Below the pieces are notes generated by a model that was not told the origin of the DNA, did no database searches, and saw only the letters and a list, made by a program, of their open reading frames with translations. From Epiperipatus broadwayi (Eukaryota; Onychophora; Udeonychophora; Euonychophora; Peripatidae): a DNA stretch of 64,000 nucleotides. The position numbers were made by a program, and so were the translations under genes. The stretch lies in NCBI GenBank assembly GCA_028023455.1, contig JAQFVV010001000.1, positions 62,001 through 126,000 on the forward strand, given 5' to 3'. Below are positions 12,192 through 24,005 of the stretch, piece after piece (the stretch's first letter is position 1; every line of letters begins with the position of its first letter).

Positions 12192-14388
12192 TTGGATTAT
12201 ATTTTGACTAACAGAAAATACATATTTCAAGATTGTAATGTTCTTAATAAATTTAACACAGGAAGTGATCATCGATTAGTAAGGTGTAAGTTACGTGTTA
12301 ATGTAAAACTAGAGAAACAAAAATTATTAAGAAAAACAATATTTACAGTTGATATTCCTAATCTTCAGAAACATTCTAATGAATTTAAATTAGAATTTAC
12401 AAATAGGTTTTAAGTGTTAGGAGATTTTGAACATTATTCAGATTTGAATGAAATTAATATGAAAATAACTGATACACTTTTAAAAACTGCAACAAAGATA
12501 GCTGGTAGAAAAAAGCAGCAATTGACTAATAAAATTTTTACTGAGACTAGAGAATTTTTGAAGGAAAAAAGGAATATGAAGATATACAAAAATGATGTAT
12601 TAAAAAGAATTGATTATCTCGAAATTTGTAAAATTGTACGGAAAAGAGTTGAAAATGATATAAGAAAATATAACTGTGAAATAGTGAGGAAAGCTGTAGA
12701 AGAAAGTAAAAGTTTCAAAAATGTTAAACAACATTTTGGTATTGGTAGGAAATTTATATCTGCAATAGGAAAAAAAGATGGAATTATTACTAAAAAGAGA
12801 GATGACATCATGAAATTGGTAGAAGATTTTTATCAAGAATTATATAGTAATAAAGAACAAGTACCTCCTATATCTATTACATCTTCCGAATTGCCCAGAA
12901 TTTTAAATGAAGAAGTGAGCCATTCAATTAAATGTATGAAGAAAAAAAAGGTTCCAGGAAATGATGCGATTATAATTGATATATTAAAAGAAGCAGGTGA
13001 AGAAATAGAAACAATTTTAGCAAAGTTATATACCAAATGTCTAAATGATAAAGATGTACCAGAAGATTGGAAGAAGGCAGTAATAATATTAATATTTAAA
13101 AAAGGTGATAAAGAAGATATTAGAAATTACAGACCTATCAGCCTTTTATCAGTTTTATATAAAAAAAATTACCAAGATAATTACAACTCATCTACAGAGA
13201 ACTTTGGATTTCCACCAACCAAGAGAACAAGCTGGATTTAAAAGTGGTTTTAGTACAATAGATCATATCCGGTTATTGAGAGAAGTCATAGAAAGGACAA
13301 ATTAATATGAGTTGTCATTATGTTTTGGATTTGTAGATTATGAAAAGGCATTCGATTCTATACACATTTCTTCAGTGATTAAAGCATTGGATCATCAAGG
13401 TATAGATCCAGGATATTGTCATATTTTAAAGAATATTTATAAAAATGCAACAGCAACAATTAGATTACATAATGATACTGGAAAAATCAACATTGAGAAA
13501 GGTGTAAGACAAGGTGACTCCATATCTCCAAAACTTTTTACAGCAGTGCTGCAAGTATTTTGTTGATTAAAATGGAAAACTAAAGGAGTGAAAGTAAATG
13601 GAGAGTATTTAAGTCATTTAGATTTCGTAGATGATGTAGTTGTTTTTGCAAATAATGCTTCAGAGCTGCAGGAAATGTTGCAGGAGTTAGCAGATGAAAG
13701 TAGAAAAGTAGAACAAAAGATAAATGTTAAAAAGACTAAAGTAATGTTTAATCGATTTGCTCAAAATATGAAAATAAAGATTGATTATAAAGAATTAGAA
13801 GAAGTTAGCAGTTACAAATACCTTGGTCAGATTATTAATACAAATGGAAACATAATTGAGGAAATTAATCATATAATTAAACTTGGTTGGAGTGCTTTTG
13901 GTAAAAATAACTTGATACTAAAAGGAAATATGCCTATGTGTTTGAAAAGGATGGTTTTTAACAAATGTGTTTTACCAGTTCTGACTTATGGATCTGAGAC
14001 TTGGACACTTAATAGAAGAGCAATACAGAGACTTCAGACCACTCAAAGGAGTATGGAGAGATGTATGTTGGGAGTAACAAGAAGAGATCAAAAATGCAAT
14101 GCATGGGTAAGACAACAAACAGGTGTTACTGACCTTATTGAAAAAATTAAAAGATTGAAATGGAGTTGGGCTGGACATATTGTTAGAAGAGATGATAATA
14201 GATGGACAATTGAAATTTTGAACTGGATTCCAAGAGATTGTAAAAGACCTGGAAAGAGACCACATGTGAGATGGATGGATGAAATAAGAAAATGTGCAGG
14301 GGTGTTGTGGAGAAGAGAAGCTAAAGATCGGAGAAGATGGATTAAACTTGGAGAGACCTTCATTTTGCAGTGGATTGATAATGGTTGA
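12192..14388 (+). pseudogene. LINE reverse transcriptase and C-terminal region, broken
   Basis: The end of the endonuclease (GSDHRLV) is followed by a linker and then the reverse transcriptase. Its motifs are [53 protein letters not shown] and the catalytic FVDD box (13624-13635). The C-terminal region has LTYGSETWTLNRR and WAGHIVRRDDNRW, typical of this family, and ends in ILQWIDNG. Lesions seen are a stop at 12411, a frame change near 13160, and stops at 13303 and 13564. The frame is otherwise intact, so the copy is not ancient. The FVDD box keeps both catalytic aspartates. Confidence 0.88.
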
Positions 14389-14602
14389 TGATGATGATGA
14401 TTTGCATTATTATTTAAAAACAATGTGTGAAAAGTTTCATATTATCATTTGGTAAAAGAAAACAATTAAATCAATTCATCTTATTATTAAAAAATGTGAG
14501 AAATTTAAATATTATTCACTAATTTTAACCTTATTTTTTATACGTTAGCAATATTTGTCATGACCAGAATTTGTCACTGTCTGCAATATTACAATAAATT
14601 TT

Positions 14603-15240
14603 AGTCTCTTTGTTTTTTAATAATAATAGTTACCATCATTCATTGGCCACAATTGGTGTTAAACTACTAAAACACCACATAACCACCAAAACAGTAGCAA
14701 CTCTCTTCAAATAGTAGTGACACCCAGTTCAAGTCATTGTGATCAATGAATATTAGAAGGTTTATGCATCAAAATCTTTAATGCCTGCTCATCCAATATT
14801 CCCGGACTAGTTTTTAGCCTGTGACCTTTATCAGTGAAAAGCATTGAATCTAAGAACACTGCACATAGATCTTTGAATCTAATGTAACTCTTCAGCAACT
14901 ACCTTTTATCTTATTAGTTAACTCAAAGGCTATGAGCCCAAATGAAAACATAATAATGTTTTCAATCCAATCTAATTAATATATATTGTCATACAGATCT
15001 TAACACAATTCAGTATCTATACATTTTAATGTCTTTGGTTTTTAATAATCACAGTCACCATCATCCTTTGAGCAGGACTTTTATTAAACCACTGAAACAT
15101 TAAATGACCCACTTCTTATGTTTACATAATCTGTCAAATGAGTAAATCATAAGTAGTCTGGGAATATTGGCTAAGTAGGCACTGGAACTGGAGAGAATTA
15201 TTACTGCTTTCACAGATTACATAAGTATAAGGTCATGTGA
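14603..15240. repeat. SINE-like repeat, two diverged direct copies
   Basis: 14603-14690 and 15030-15112 share blocks in the same order: TAGTCTCTTTG/AATGTCTTTGG, TAATAATCACAGTCACCATCATC and AAACCACTGAAACA. Downstream of the second copy, GTCTGGGAATATTGGCTAAGTAG matches the 161-bp insertion at 47700-47860. The GATGATGGTGA tail on the minus strand resembles the 3' end of the RTE-like LINE above. This would fit a SINE mobilised by that LINE, but that is inference. Confidence 0.5.
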
Positions 15241-16080
15241 TGTTTGTTTGATTTAAATAGCATAAGTTATGTATATGTTGTGATTTGAAGAAAAGGCATG
15301 TCTGCATTTAAGTTATTTATGTCAGGTCAATCTTTTATTGGGGTGATACTAATGTTAAATTTTTAACATTATGTAGAATCCTAATGGTTCAATGCCTTTA
15401 ATTCCATATATAACATACTTCTTTATCAGTGATTGATATTCTTGTAGTTTTTTGTAATTCTATATACATCTGAACTGGTCTGCATCTGTTTTGGATTTGT
15501 CATATGGCATTTGCATAATAGTACATCAACTAGATGGGTTTAGTAAATCACCACACATTGACCAACCAATGAATCGTATTTTAAAAACACAATTTATGTT
15601 ATTGATATTCAGATTTTCCTGAAGCTGTCAATGCTTTTGTTAATAAATTTTACTGGAAATAGATAGAAGTTAACATTCTTATTACAAGCAAGATGGCAGC
15701 AATTTATTTATGCTTTAGCAATGATTAAAGTAGAAAGTTCGCATTATTTTTTTAAATATCAGACACTAGTTTTTTCTAATAGCAACTATGCCACTGTAGA
15801 AAACACAGAAGCTAATAACCATAGATGCTATAACATGTTTGAATCACTATTATACAAATATTTGAAGTCTTCTAATATTTGTTTTTTTTATTTACTTAAT
15901 ACAAGCTTCAGTAATAAATTAATAAAATTAACAATTTTGAGTTGAAGCAGAAACAAATAGAAGATGTCTATTCATCCAAAGTTTATAATTTAAAAAATAT
16001 ATAATGGCAAAAAAAAAACTGCCAGAACCCAGCAAACAAGTGTTTCACAATCCATATGTTTATAGTTTGTTGGAAATAAA
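15241..16080. other. Gene-less stretch
   Basis: AT-rich DNA. I see no coding segment or repeat that I can name. It lies just downstream, on the minus strand, of the candidate exon, so it may be intron. Confidence 0.45.
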
Positions 16081-16122
16081 TTAATGAAATAAAAAATTTA
16101 AAATTACTAAAAGTAATCTTAC

Positions 16123-16323
16123 CATTTCATTTAAAAAGTCCAGATATTCTTGGTAATGTTGAAGATGTCTTTGTTTAATGATGTCAGTATATCCCTCTTG
16201 GGTAATCAACTTATAGATTCTCTCTCTTGTTGGCATAAAATGTTCTTTATACCATTTTTTATAAGTATCTTCCATTCTCATAGATTTTTTTCTATATTCA
16301 TTTTGAATAATTTTTAAGGCCTC
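16123..16323 (-). CDS. Candidate internal exon, possibly FAM228-like
   Basis: On the minus strand, a 201-bp open segment lies between an AG acceptor (16324-16325, after an AT-rich tract) and a GT donor (ATG|GTAAGA, donor at 16121-16122). It is phase 0 at both ends and encodes 67 residues. The peptide is charged and looks helical, with WYKEHFMPTRERIYKLI followed by RHLQHYQEYLDFLNE. This resembles the conserved core of the FAM228 family as I recall it (a K.W...V..P....I motif, then a YQ.YL..VN motif). In that family a VFL.DYDP-type motif should follow in the next exon, and I did not find one in the lower-coordinate DNA. Composition and splice sites favour a real exon; the family name is tentative. 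Confidence 0.45.
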
Positions 16324-16329
16324 CTATAT

Positions 16330-17095
16330 ATTTATAATATATAAAGAAACTATAACAGTAAATAAAGAAAGCTTAACAAACCAAGTATACTTTCAATGAG
16401 TTAGTGTCATAATCATGGCTAGATAAACAAAAACATTATTGACCTTGAAATTTGCTTTTTTTTAAAAAGATATTTTTTGTTTATTTGAATATTATTGGTT
16501 CTTTGATTCATTATGTATTCATTATGAAAAAAAATCTAAGATTTTTTAATCTTTCTCTTTCTGTCATTTCTTTCTTATCAAATCACTTTAACATTATCTG
16601 GATCAAAATCATGTTCATATTTTTATGACTATAAAACACAAATAAATTTATTAAATTAATTTTAGATTTTTTGCTTTTTCTGTGTTACATGTGAGCAATA
16701 CAATTAATTGGTTACACTTCACTGCATATGCAAGATTAGACCAGTTAAATAGTCAAAATAAAAGTCATAGATAACATGATCCTATTCTCTTAAGCTTGTA
16801 AGTTATAAACAATGAGGATAGCCAATTCCTCAACATGCTCTGTGAAAAATACTTAGCTAGAGAAAGCATTTAAAATATCTCTGTCAGGACCCACAAACCT
16901 CTGACCATGGTTTCATGCTCTGGCACTCCTCAGAAAGGTGCTAGGGTAGGTTCAGACACTACATCTAAAAACACCAACCCAAAGCCAGCATTTAACTAAA
17001 AATTATCTATTGAGTGAGAAATCTGAAATTTTCAGACACCTACATGTCTCAAAATCCAGCTATCCAACTCAAATAGCTATATGGGGCCAATAGAT
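16330..17095. other. Gene-less stretch, probably intron or intergenic
   Basis: AT-rich, with a GC-richer part at about 16860-17100 that belongs to the repeat described next. No coding segment is supported. Confidence 0.4.
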
Positions 17096-17107
17096 CTTCA
17101 GCCATAC
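17026..17107. repeat. Inverted-repeat partner of 18246-18316
   Basis: CAGACACCTACATGTCT plus the following CCAACTC...CTATATGGG segment reappears in reverse complement at 18246-18316. Both belong to a dispersed repeat about 1.2 kb apart in opposite orientation. Divergence is moderate. Confidence 0.55.
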
Positions 17108-17109
17108 CA

Positions 17110-17215
17110 TATATTAGTATACGTAGCTGCCTAATGCTTGAGACAGGCAACCGTGAGCCACAGAATGGGTTCAAACCCCATATCAGTGCTGCTACCATTG
17201 GCTTTAAATGAAGTG
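17110..17215 (+). repeat. tRNA-related SINE head
   Basis: TAGCTGCCTAATGCTTGAG is A-box-like. GGC...GCC forms an anticodon-arm-like hairpin. TGGG-TTCAAAC-CCCA (17166-17180) is a perfect T-arm with a good B box. The acceptor ends do not pair, so this is a tRNA-derived retroposon and not a working tRNA gene. The 3' body is not delimited. Confidence 0.5.
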
Positions 17216-17972
17216 TAAATATGAATAGGATATTTTATTGCTATGTGTATGCTATTGTTATCATTAGATTAATGTGAGTTATAACTAAGTTAGAGTGATT
17301 ATAGTGCTGCTATTAAGCATCTATTTAATTTTTGTGGTGGAATTTTGTATGTTATTTCCAAGTTATATCTTAGTTGTTGTTTAAAAAGGGTACCTTAATA
17401 TCATACTGTAGTTTATTGCTTAAATGTGCTTACAGTGTTTTAAGGATTTCTTGTTAAAATGTAATTGTTGGTTTATATGGTTGTTCAGTTCTTTTTTATG
17501 TTTTATTTCCATAGCACATAAAATAAGTCATAGAGTAAACATAGATCTTCTATCCATGTATGCAGATTTGGTCATTATAATGTAATTCCCATAAACTTTC
17601 TACTTCTAGTTATTCAAATGTCTTTATGAAAAAAACCCAATTAAGACATCACACCTAATTTAACAATTATATGTTGAAGTATTGATGAAAGTTATTTCAT
17701 CCACATAAACATAAGTATTTGTTCATAGTTGCAAAATCTAGGACTTATACCCTCTATGTGTATAGAGTCACTAATACTAAGAATGTTCTTTAGCATTACA
17801 CAGAATAAACTTTAATGATAATTTAAGTATAAGTGTGAAATAAGTGTTAATTTACCAAATAATCATGGTGGCAATAAAGACAGTCAGTTAAATTATAGAT
17901 TGATAATTAGAAGATAGTTTACAATTACTATTTAAATATATATATAAAGTAATTTTTTTTTCAAAATTAATT

Positions 17973-18116
17973 TCACTAAGAGAGCCATAGCTCAAAACCG
18001 GTCTGAGGATGGGGAGAATCATAAATAAAGGCTTCACGTACATTCTCTTGTAGCATTTATCATAAAAAAATAAATAAGCTTGTTTAGAGATATTAGCAGG
18101 CTCTTTATATATTACA
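17973..18116. repeat. Direct repeat copy 1 (~145 bp)
   Basis: It starts TCACTAAGAGAGCCATAGCT and includes TTGTAGCATTTATCATAAAA and GGCTCTTTATAT. It matches 18391-18535 in the same orientation with scattered differences. The family is unknown. It lies just 3' (minus strand) of the Penelope-like relic and could be part of that element's terminal repeat, but this is not shown. Confidence 0.65.
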
Positions 18117-18390
18117 AATTGGTAATGCAAGCTATATTTAGATCATGTGACATGTGACTGATTTTGAGTAATATTATAATTTTGCTATTAGGACTTTGGC
18201 TATATTAAATTGCTAAGCCTACTAATATATGGAATCACTGAATTTAGTTCAGTCCCATATAGTTTCTTTAGTTAAAGAGTTGAATTTGAAGACATGTAGG
18301 TGTCTGAAGATTTAGATCTTTTTCTTAATATTTAAGAATTGGGTAAATGCTTGGCATGAGTTAGTATTTTGAATCTAATGTCCTAGCTCC

Positions 18391-18527
18391 TCACTGAAGA
18401 GAGCCATAGCTTGAAAACGATCTGGGGATAGGGACAATCATAGATAAAGGCTTTAGGTACTTTCTTTTGTAGCATTTATCATAAAAAATAAATGAATAAG
18501 CTTATTTAGAGCTATTAGAAGGCTCTT

Positions 18528-18535
<8 letters not shown>
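18391..18535. repeat. Direct repeat copy 2 (~145 bp)
   Basis: Second copy of 17973-18116. It runs into an AT then GT microsatellite. Confidence 0.65.

Positions 18536-18566
<31 letters not shown>
18529..18566. repeat. Microsatellite (AT)6(GT)13
   Basis: AT dinucleotides followed by 13 uninterrupted GT units. Confidence 0.95.
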
Positions 18567-18681
18567 AATTATATAATTGAAGATTTATAAATACAGTAAT
18601 AAGATATATTTTAAAAAATTTATCCACTTAGTAGCGCTTTCAACTATCCTTGTAGTCTTTGTCAACTAACACTGTGAAAGG

Positions 18682-19450
18682 CTAACCTTCCCACAATTCC
18701 ATGATCTTAACATTTGTTGCTTGTCTGTTAATTAAGACATGTTTGTATTTGTATATTACCATAGCTTCTTTTCTTTTATTTTTTTCAATTTGCAATATTT
18801 TTACATTGTTGTAATTGAAATTAAAACCATAAATACATGAATTATTATGGTCATGAAAAATGGGTGCCAAAACATTATTATCTATTTTGCAATTTTGATT
18901 TATTTCTGAATTATTTTTAACAACAGCAAGTGCTCTTTAGTTCTTTTTTCTAACTTACATCTTGATTCACCTATATATACACTACCACACCTACATATCC
19001 ATTTATAAATGATACAATTTTTATTTATAAATGAGGTTTAATCTTTAGAATTATTTATTAATTTGTTTAAAGTAGGAGGTGTGTAAAATGCAATATCATA
19101 TATACCTTTATAAATCTTCCTTATAAAATTTGCTTGATCATTTGAAATGTATGGTATTGATATCCATATTTTTTTATTAGCAGGAGGATCAATATTATTA
19201 TTAGAATTTTTATTTGTATATCTCATATTAAAATCTTTAATAACATTATATATATATGATTATAATTGTAACCAACATTTAACAATTCATTCGAATATAT
19301 TTCAATATTTTGGCCTTTATCCGATAAATATTTGCAAAGACTATTATTTCTAAATAAGAAAGACTTCAAAGTAGATAAGCTTACTAACATATTGTAACGG
19401 AATGTTTTATTCACAAGTGTATTGAATATTATTTCAGAAATTATATTTAT
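18682..19450 (-). pseudogene. Penelope-like retroelement relic with GIY-YIG endonuclease
   Basis: Read on the minus strand, a decayed frame encodes KKIWISIPYISNDQ, a zinc-binding-like CRCG and GSVYIGES, then RTKEH. This is the order seen at the C-terminus of Penelope-like elements, where a GIY-YIG nuclease follows the reverse transcriptase. After a frame slip the frame continues through a conserved-looking H...N tail (PIFHDHNNS, later KEAMVIYK) to a stop near 18682. One in-frame stop lies at 19038-19040. Upstream, an RT C-terminal-like segment extends to about 19414-19450. The catalytic RT core is not visible. The GIY motif is partly altered (IYKW...VYIG). Confidence 0.7.
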
Positions 19451-22400
19451 GAAGAGTTTAATTATTATTAAATAGTCAATAGTTAATTAAAACAAAGTAT
19501 ATGCTTATTAATTAAGTGAAAGAAAAATGTATTTGCTATAAAAGATAAAATATGTTTTTAACCAATATTAATGATTAGTTCTAAAGTACTTACTGTTATA
19601 GTAGTATTTTATATTGCTTATATTAATATAACTAAAGCAAAGTGTAACTTATAATTGTGTCAAAAATATTTACCCACTTGAAAATATAATGGTATAGAAA
19701 ATATTTGTTATTGATTATTTGGAAAGGATAAAGAAAACTTAATTGTTGAAATTAACTTATTAGCAATATAATTTGTTGTCAATTTTCTATAAAAAAAATT
19801 GTAACTTTAAATTTATTCTAGTGAAAGGTGAAAACAGTTGTTTTATTGGAAAAGTCTTATGTTTCATATGATGTAAAAAAATAAAACTTTTTATAAATCA
19901 CGAAAATTTGTCTTATAATAAATTGTTAATTTTTGTCAAATTTAAAGTTTGGTCGTTTTGCCATTATTTATGTTTCCCTATTTCTATTTGTCAACATCAC
20001 AGATCTCAATTTGACTTAATATTTACATTATATTTAAATTGCACACTGATAATAAATTATTTGGAAATATTTATTATATTAATGAAAATGATTTATGAAG
20101 ATAATGATTTTATTAAAGTATATATGATAATTGGTTCATGAATTATAATTGCTTCATAGAAGCTTTTAAAGAAATCAAAATCATGCACAAGAATGTCGTG
20201 TTTAATCATCACATACGTTTATGTCATAGTAAATTTAAGAAATTGCTTTTAGGTATTCAAAGTTGGTAATAATCAATAATATTATGATTTGACTTATTGT
20301 TGCATTCAAATACAGAATAAGATGTGGAAGCAAAGCTATATTTGGATGCCAATTATTTTATTAAAGAATATAATAAACTTTAGTTAAATATTTGCATTAT
20401 AAGATTAGTTATACTATATTTTTAGTATTAAAGGTTAGTGTTATCATCATGAGAGATGCTTTCTAAATATTTTAATAATCCAAATTATTTTATTAGATTT
20501 CTTAAATTATAATAGAAATTTTTCTTAAATTAATTTAAAAACCTATAAGATCTAAAGTAAGTAATTTTACCGTTTAGTTATCATATTGCAGAGCAAAGTT
20601 ATTAGATTGTTTAATATTATATTATTTTATATTTTCTAAATTTTGTCTGGATTATTGAATTTCCATAAAATTGCCCTTTTTTATTCAATATCCTATGCTT
20701 TTTTCCTTCTGTAATATATCCCTGAGATAAAGATTAAAATACAATAAAGATTTAGATTAAGATTTACTTCAAATTAAAATTAGAATATAAATTTATTCTT
20801 ATAATAAATTTTAATATTATTCTTAAACATTTAGTTGGAATAGTATTTCAGTTTTATTTAAATAGGATTATTATAGTTAGTCATAGAGATATGATTGTAA
20901 TTCTTAAAAGGTTGGATTTGAATGGTATTTCTATGCAGTCAATTGTGTCATTGATACTTATTTGACTTTAAAGCAGTCTGTACACCATAACGTGGAAACA
21001 CAGCTCATGATTAAATTTATTATCACTATTACATTATTATTATTCTGAACTAGGCAGTTATTCATCACATTATATATTAATAATTTTGTTTAAAATTGTC
21101 AGTTAAAATTATATTCTTGACAATACTGACTTATATGTATATCAAATCCTTAAATGCAAGCAAGTAAAAATCTCGAAAAACAAAAAAAAGAAATCATTAA
21201 TGTTAATTTTTTTTTGATTATTAATCCAGCATAAAAATATATAAATCTCGAAATGACTTCAACAATGAACATAAAAGCATGTACTTAAAACTTATACATC
21301 AATAAATCAAACATAAGACAATATAAAAAACTTGGTTTTTATTTTTAAGAAAAAATGAAGGCAAATAAATTACAACTTCAAGAAAAGTTACTTAATAAAT
21401 TCCCAAAATTAATTTATTTGCCATCTTAACTATCCTCAATATTGAAACTCATAAGCCACTATAATTGCAACTTGAGAAGAACCCACATTAATTATATTTT
21501 TAACCCAAGTTATAAGCTAGAAAAAAACAAATCATGCTAGAAAGTGAAAATACATCGTGAGAATGAAACTGCTTGTCATACAACCAAGGGTTAGTTCCTG
21601 ATGCTTTTCATTTAAAATTAACATCCTGATGACCATGGTAACAAAAGATCTACAATGTGGTTACAATAAAAGCAAAATAATTATCTCAGCATAAGAAAGA
21701 TAGTTTATAAAAAGAGTCACCACCATGAAGATCCAAATGGCAACAGAATATCACCAGATAAACTAGCATCCAGTTAGTGCAAAGGAACTTTCCTAAAGGC
21801 AAAGATACTTGGACATTCTCCAATATGAACTATAATTATGAAGTATGATATTTTGAATTGGCTAGACTACACTGGATCTTATGTTATGTTTTATAATTTA
21901 TTATTATTATTATTCTGCTTCTTACATAGATTTCTTTCTTTTGAAAACAGAGAGTCAATCCATGCAATCATCAATTAGTCTATAGAGAAAGGGAATCATC
22001 AATTATAATTTTAATTTTTTATTTAATAATAAAATATATGTATAGACTTCCAAGCTTGCTTGCTAATAGACCAAGTAATCAACTGACTTAAAAAGTGTGA
22101 CTTTGTTCTTATTTAATATTAAGCATTCACACTTTGACAATTATAATATTTGATGTTACATATTTGTATTCAATTAATTTAATTATTAATTATTTGTTAT
22201 TCAGAATGTGTGACTGAACCCTTGAATGATTGCTCTGTTCTATCATAGATCAATATGATACCAGAATAGGAGGGGGTTCAAAATTTAAAAGCAACTCTCA
22301 ACAAATCACAACATACAGACAGACAGACTGGAAGTTAATGACCAAATGAGGACAGGAATTAGTTAGCAAAGAGTTAATTATTAAAATATAGTTTTTAAAT

Positions 22401-22670
22401 TGTCTTCAATATAAATTTGAGATTGTTAAATTGAAATGGTGAATAACTATCTTTTTTAGGGATCAAAGGTATGGTTTAGTAAATAGTAAATGAATACAAA
22501 GGATGATTATGCCTATACATTCATTAAATGTTAAACAAATACATAATTTTGTTATAAAACAATTAAAAACCATCATCAAAATTAATTTTTTAAATATTAA
22601 ATTAAATTGTTTGTTGTTCATTTGATTTTCCTATTTTTCAATTAATCACATAACACAGATATTCAATGCA
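19451..22670. other. Gene-less AT-rich stretch
   Basis: About 3.2 kb, very AT-rich, with no coding segment or repeat family I can support. A 25-base string (GTAGATAAGCTTACTAACAT...) just before it, at about 19371-19396, recurs at about 23755-23780. It may be a piece of an unrecognised repeat. Confidence 0.5.
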
Positions 22671-22674
22671 CATG

Positions 22675-22755
22675 TCAAACACAAAATGATCATACCTCGA
22701 AATAGAGTACATGTACATTCTTCCTGAGTTTGAACTCTGTTGCATAACAAGGATT
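22675..22755. repeat. Inverted repeat, left arm (~80 bp)
   Basis: ATTCTTCCTGAGTTTGAA and its flanks (GATCATACC.CGAAATAG before, GCATAACA after) match the reverse complement of about 23925-24005. The arms are about 1.2 kb apart and imperfect. They could be two opposed copies of one dispersed repeat or ends of a foldback element. Confidence 0.6.
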
Positions 22756-23036
22756 AAAGAGGTGAAGTAAGGGAAGTTATGCAAGTGTGCATTCCACCCC
22801 ACTCAATCAGTAATCATCATGAGAACACTTTATAAAACTTAGGTAAATCATTAAATAATTGACTTACCTTATCAGATTTAATGCTCTACCTTGAAGAGGG
22901 CTGACCATCTCACATGGAGAAAAAGTTTGTCCTGTTACATCTGGTATAGCCAATCATTGGGCTTGAAACACACATATATTGTATGATGCCAGATCATCCC
23001 ATTACATGTGGCACAGACAATCATGGAGCATTGAAT

Positions 23037-23149
23037 CACAGACCATCCTGTTACTATATATATATATATAATAACCAAATAGAAATAATTGATTTCACAG
23101 ACCATCCTGTTACTATATATATATATATAATAACCAAATAGAAATAATG
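23037..23149. repeat. Tandem duplication, 59-bp unit, two copies
   Basis: CACAGACCATCCTGTTACTA, an AT run and ATAACCAAATAGAAATAAT are repeated almost exactly (starts 23037 and 23096). High identity suggests a recent duplication. Confidence 0.9.
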
Positions 23150-23393
23150 ATATTTCCTAAGCAAATGATATGTATTGCAAATATGTTTCTTATTTTATCG
23201 TATTTCAGTTTTATTGGGTAACAAATATGAATATTAATTTTTCATTCCTATTAGGAAATATGAATACTAAATATTTAACGAGTTAAATGCCACATATGTA
23301 TATGATCAATTGCTAATCCATTCAATCTACAAAATCAAATTATTTGTAATTAAGACATGTAAAAAAAAATCTGATTATCATTTTTGCATGAAT

Positions 23394-23445
23394 TTAGTTC
23401 ACTTGATGAACCAGAATTTTTGGTGAAATGCATGTATAGTGAGAA
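23394..23445 (+). other. Possible degenerate hammerhead ribozyme
   Basis: TTGATGA (23403-23409) is followed by a perfect ACCA...TGGT hairpin and then GAAA, the order of a hammerhead core. Flanking TTCAC and GTGAG could pair as stem I. The first core base is T instead of C, and this locus is not related by sequence to the ribozyme retroposon. A chance match is quite possible. Confidence 0.2.
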
Positions 23446-23924
23446 CGATTTGTTTGGAATATTCTTATACTAAATGTTAATTCAAGCTTGAAGAAGTACA
23501 CACAAATCTGAAAGATTTTATTAGTTACAGATATACATCATTCACAATTGCCAATTATTATGATTATCATTATCACTATTATTATGATGATGATGATATC
23601 ACAGATAAACTAAAATAAAGTATAGCAATAAGTAATTATTTTTCCTAGGGTTAAGTACTCATGATGTCTTCAGAGTTAAAATCAAAAACATATTAGAGAA
23701 ATGTAAAAATAATGAATACATAAATCTATACAAATGGCAAAAATCCATGTAAGTAGATAAGCTTACTAACATATTGTAATGAGACCGTTTATTTCTCAAT
23801 AAGTGGCATATCTCATTGTGATCATTTATTTCATTTAATTCTGTTGAGCTAATCATGAGCATTAATAATTAGATAGAAGGAATAAAGATTTTATATACTT
23901 CTATTTCCCCTCTACTCAACTCAT

Positions 23925-24005
23925 GTTATGCTACAGTATTCAAACTCAGGAAGAATATGCATGCACCCTATTTCAGGGTATGATTATATCATGTTAAATA
24001 TGCAA
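23925..24005. repeat. Inverted repeat, right arm
   Basis: Reverse-complement partner of 22675-22755: TTCAAACTCAGGAAGAAT, then CCTATTTCAGGGTATGAT. Confidence 0.6.

Larger units (their letters stand above)
11100..14401 (+). mobile_element. Near-full-length RTE-like non-LTR retrotransposon (LINE), inactivated
   Basis: One strand carries, in order, an AP-like endonuclease, a linker, a reverse transcriptase and a conserved C-terminal region, as in endonuclease-reverse-transcriptase LINEs of the RTE type. The coding part runs from 11431 to 14388. It ends almost at once in a short GATGATGATGATGATG tail (14381-14401), typical of RTE-like elements with tiny 3' UTRs. The 5' limit is uncertain; about 330 bp before the first Met may be 5' UTR. 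Several stops and two frame changes break the frame. Other copies lie at 28.0-28.8 kb and, split in two, at 46.6-48.3 and 61.3-61.8 kb. Confidence 0.88.

Noticed and set aside
17110-17215. Possible functional tRNA gene
   Set aside because: The T-arm is good but there is no pairing acceptor stem, and the surroundings look like a SINE.
23037-23149. CRISPR-like array
   Set aside because: Only two copies with no spacers, in eukaryotic AT-rich DNA. It is a simple tandem duplication.
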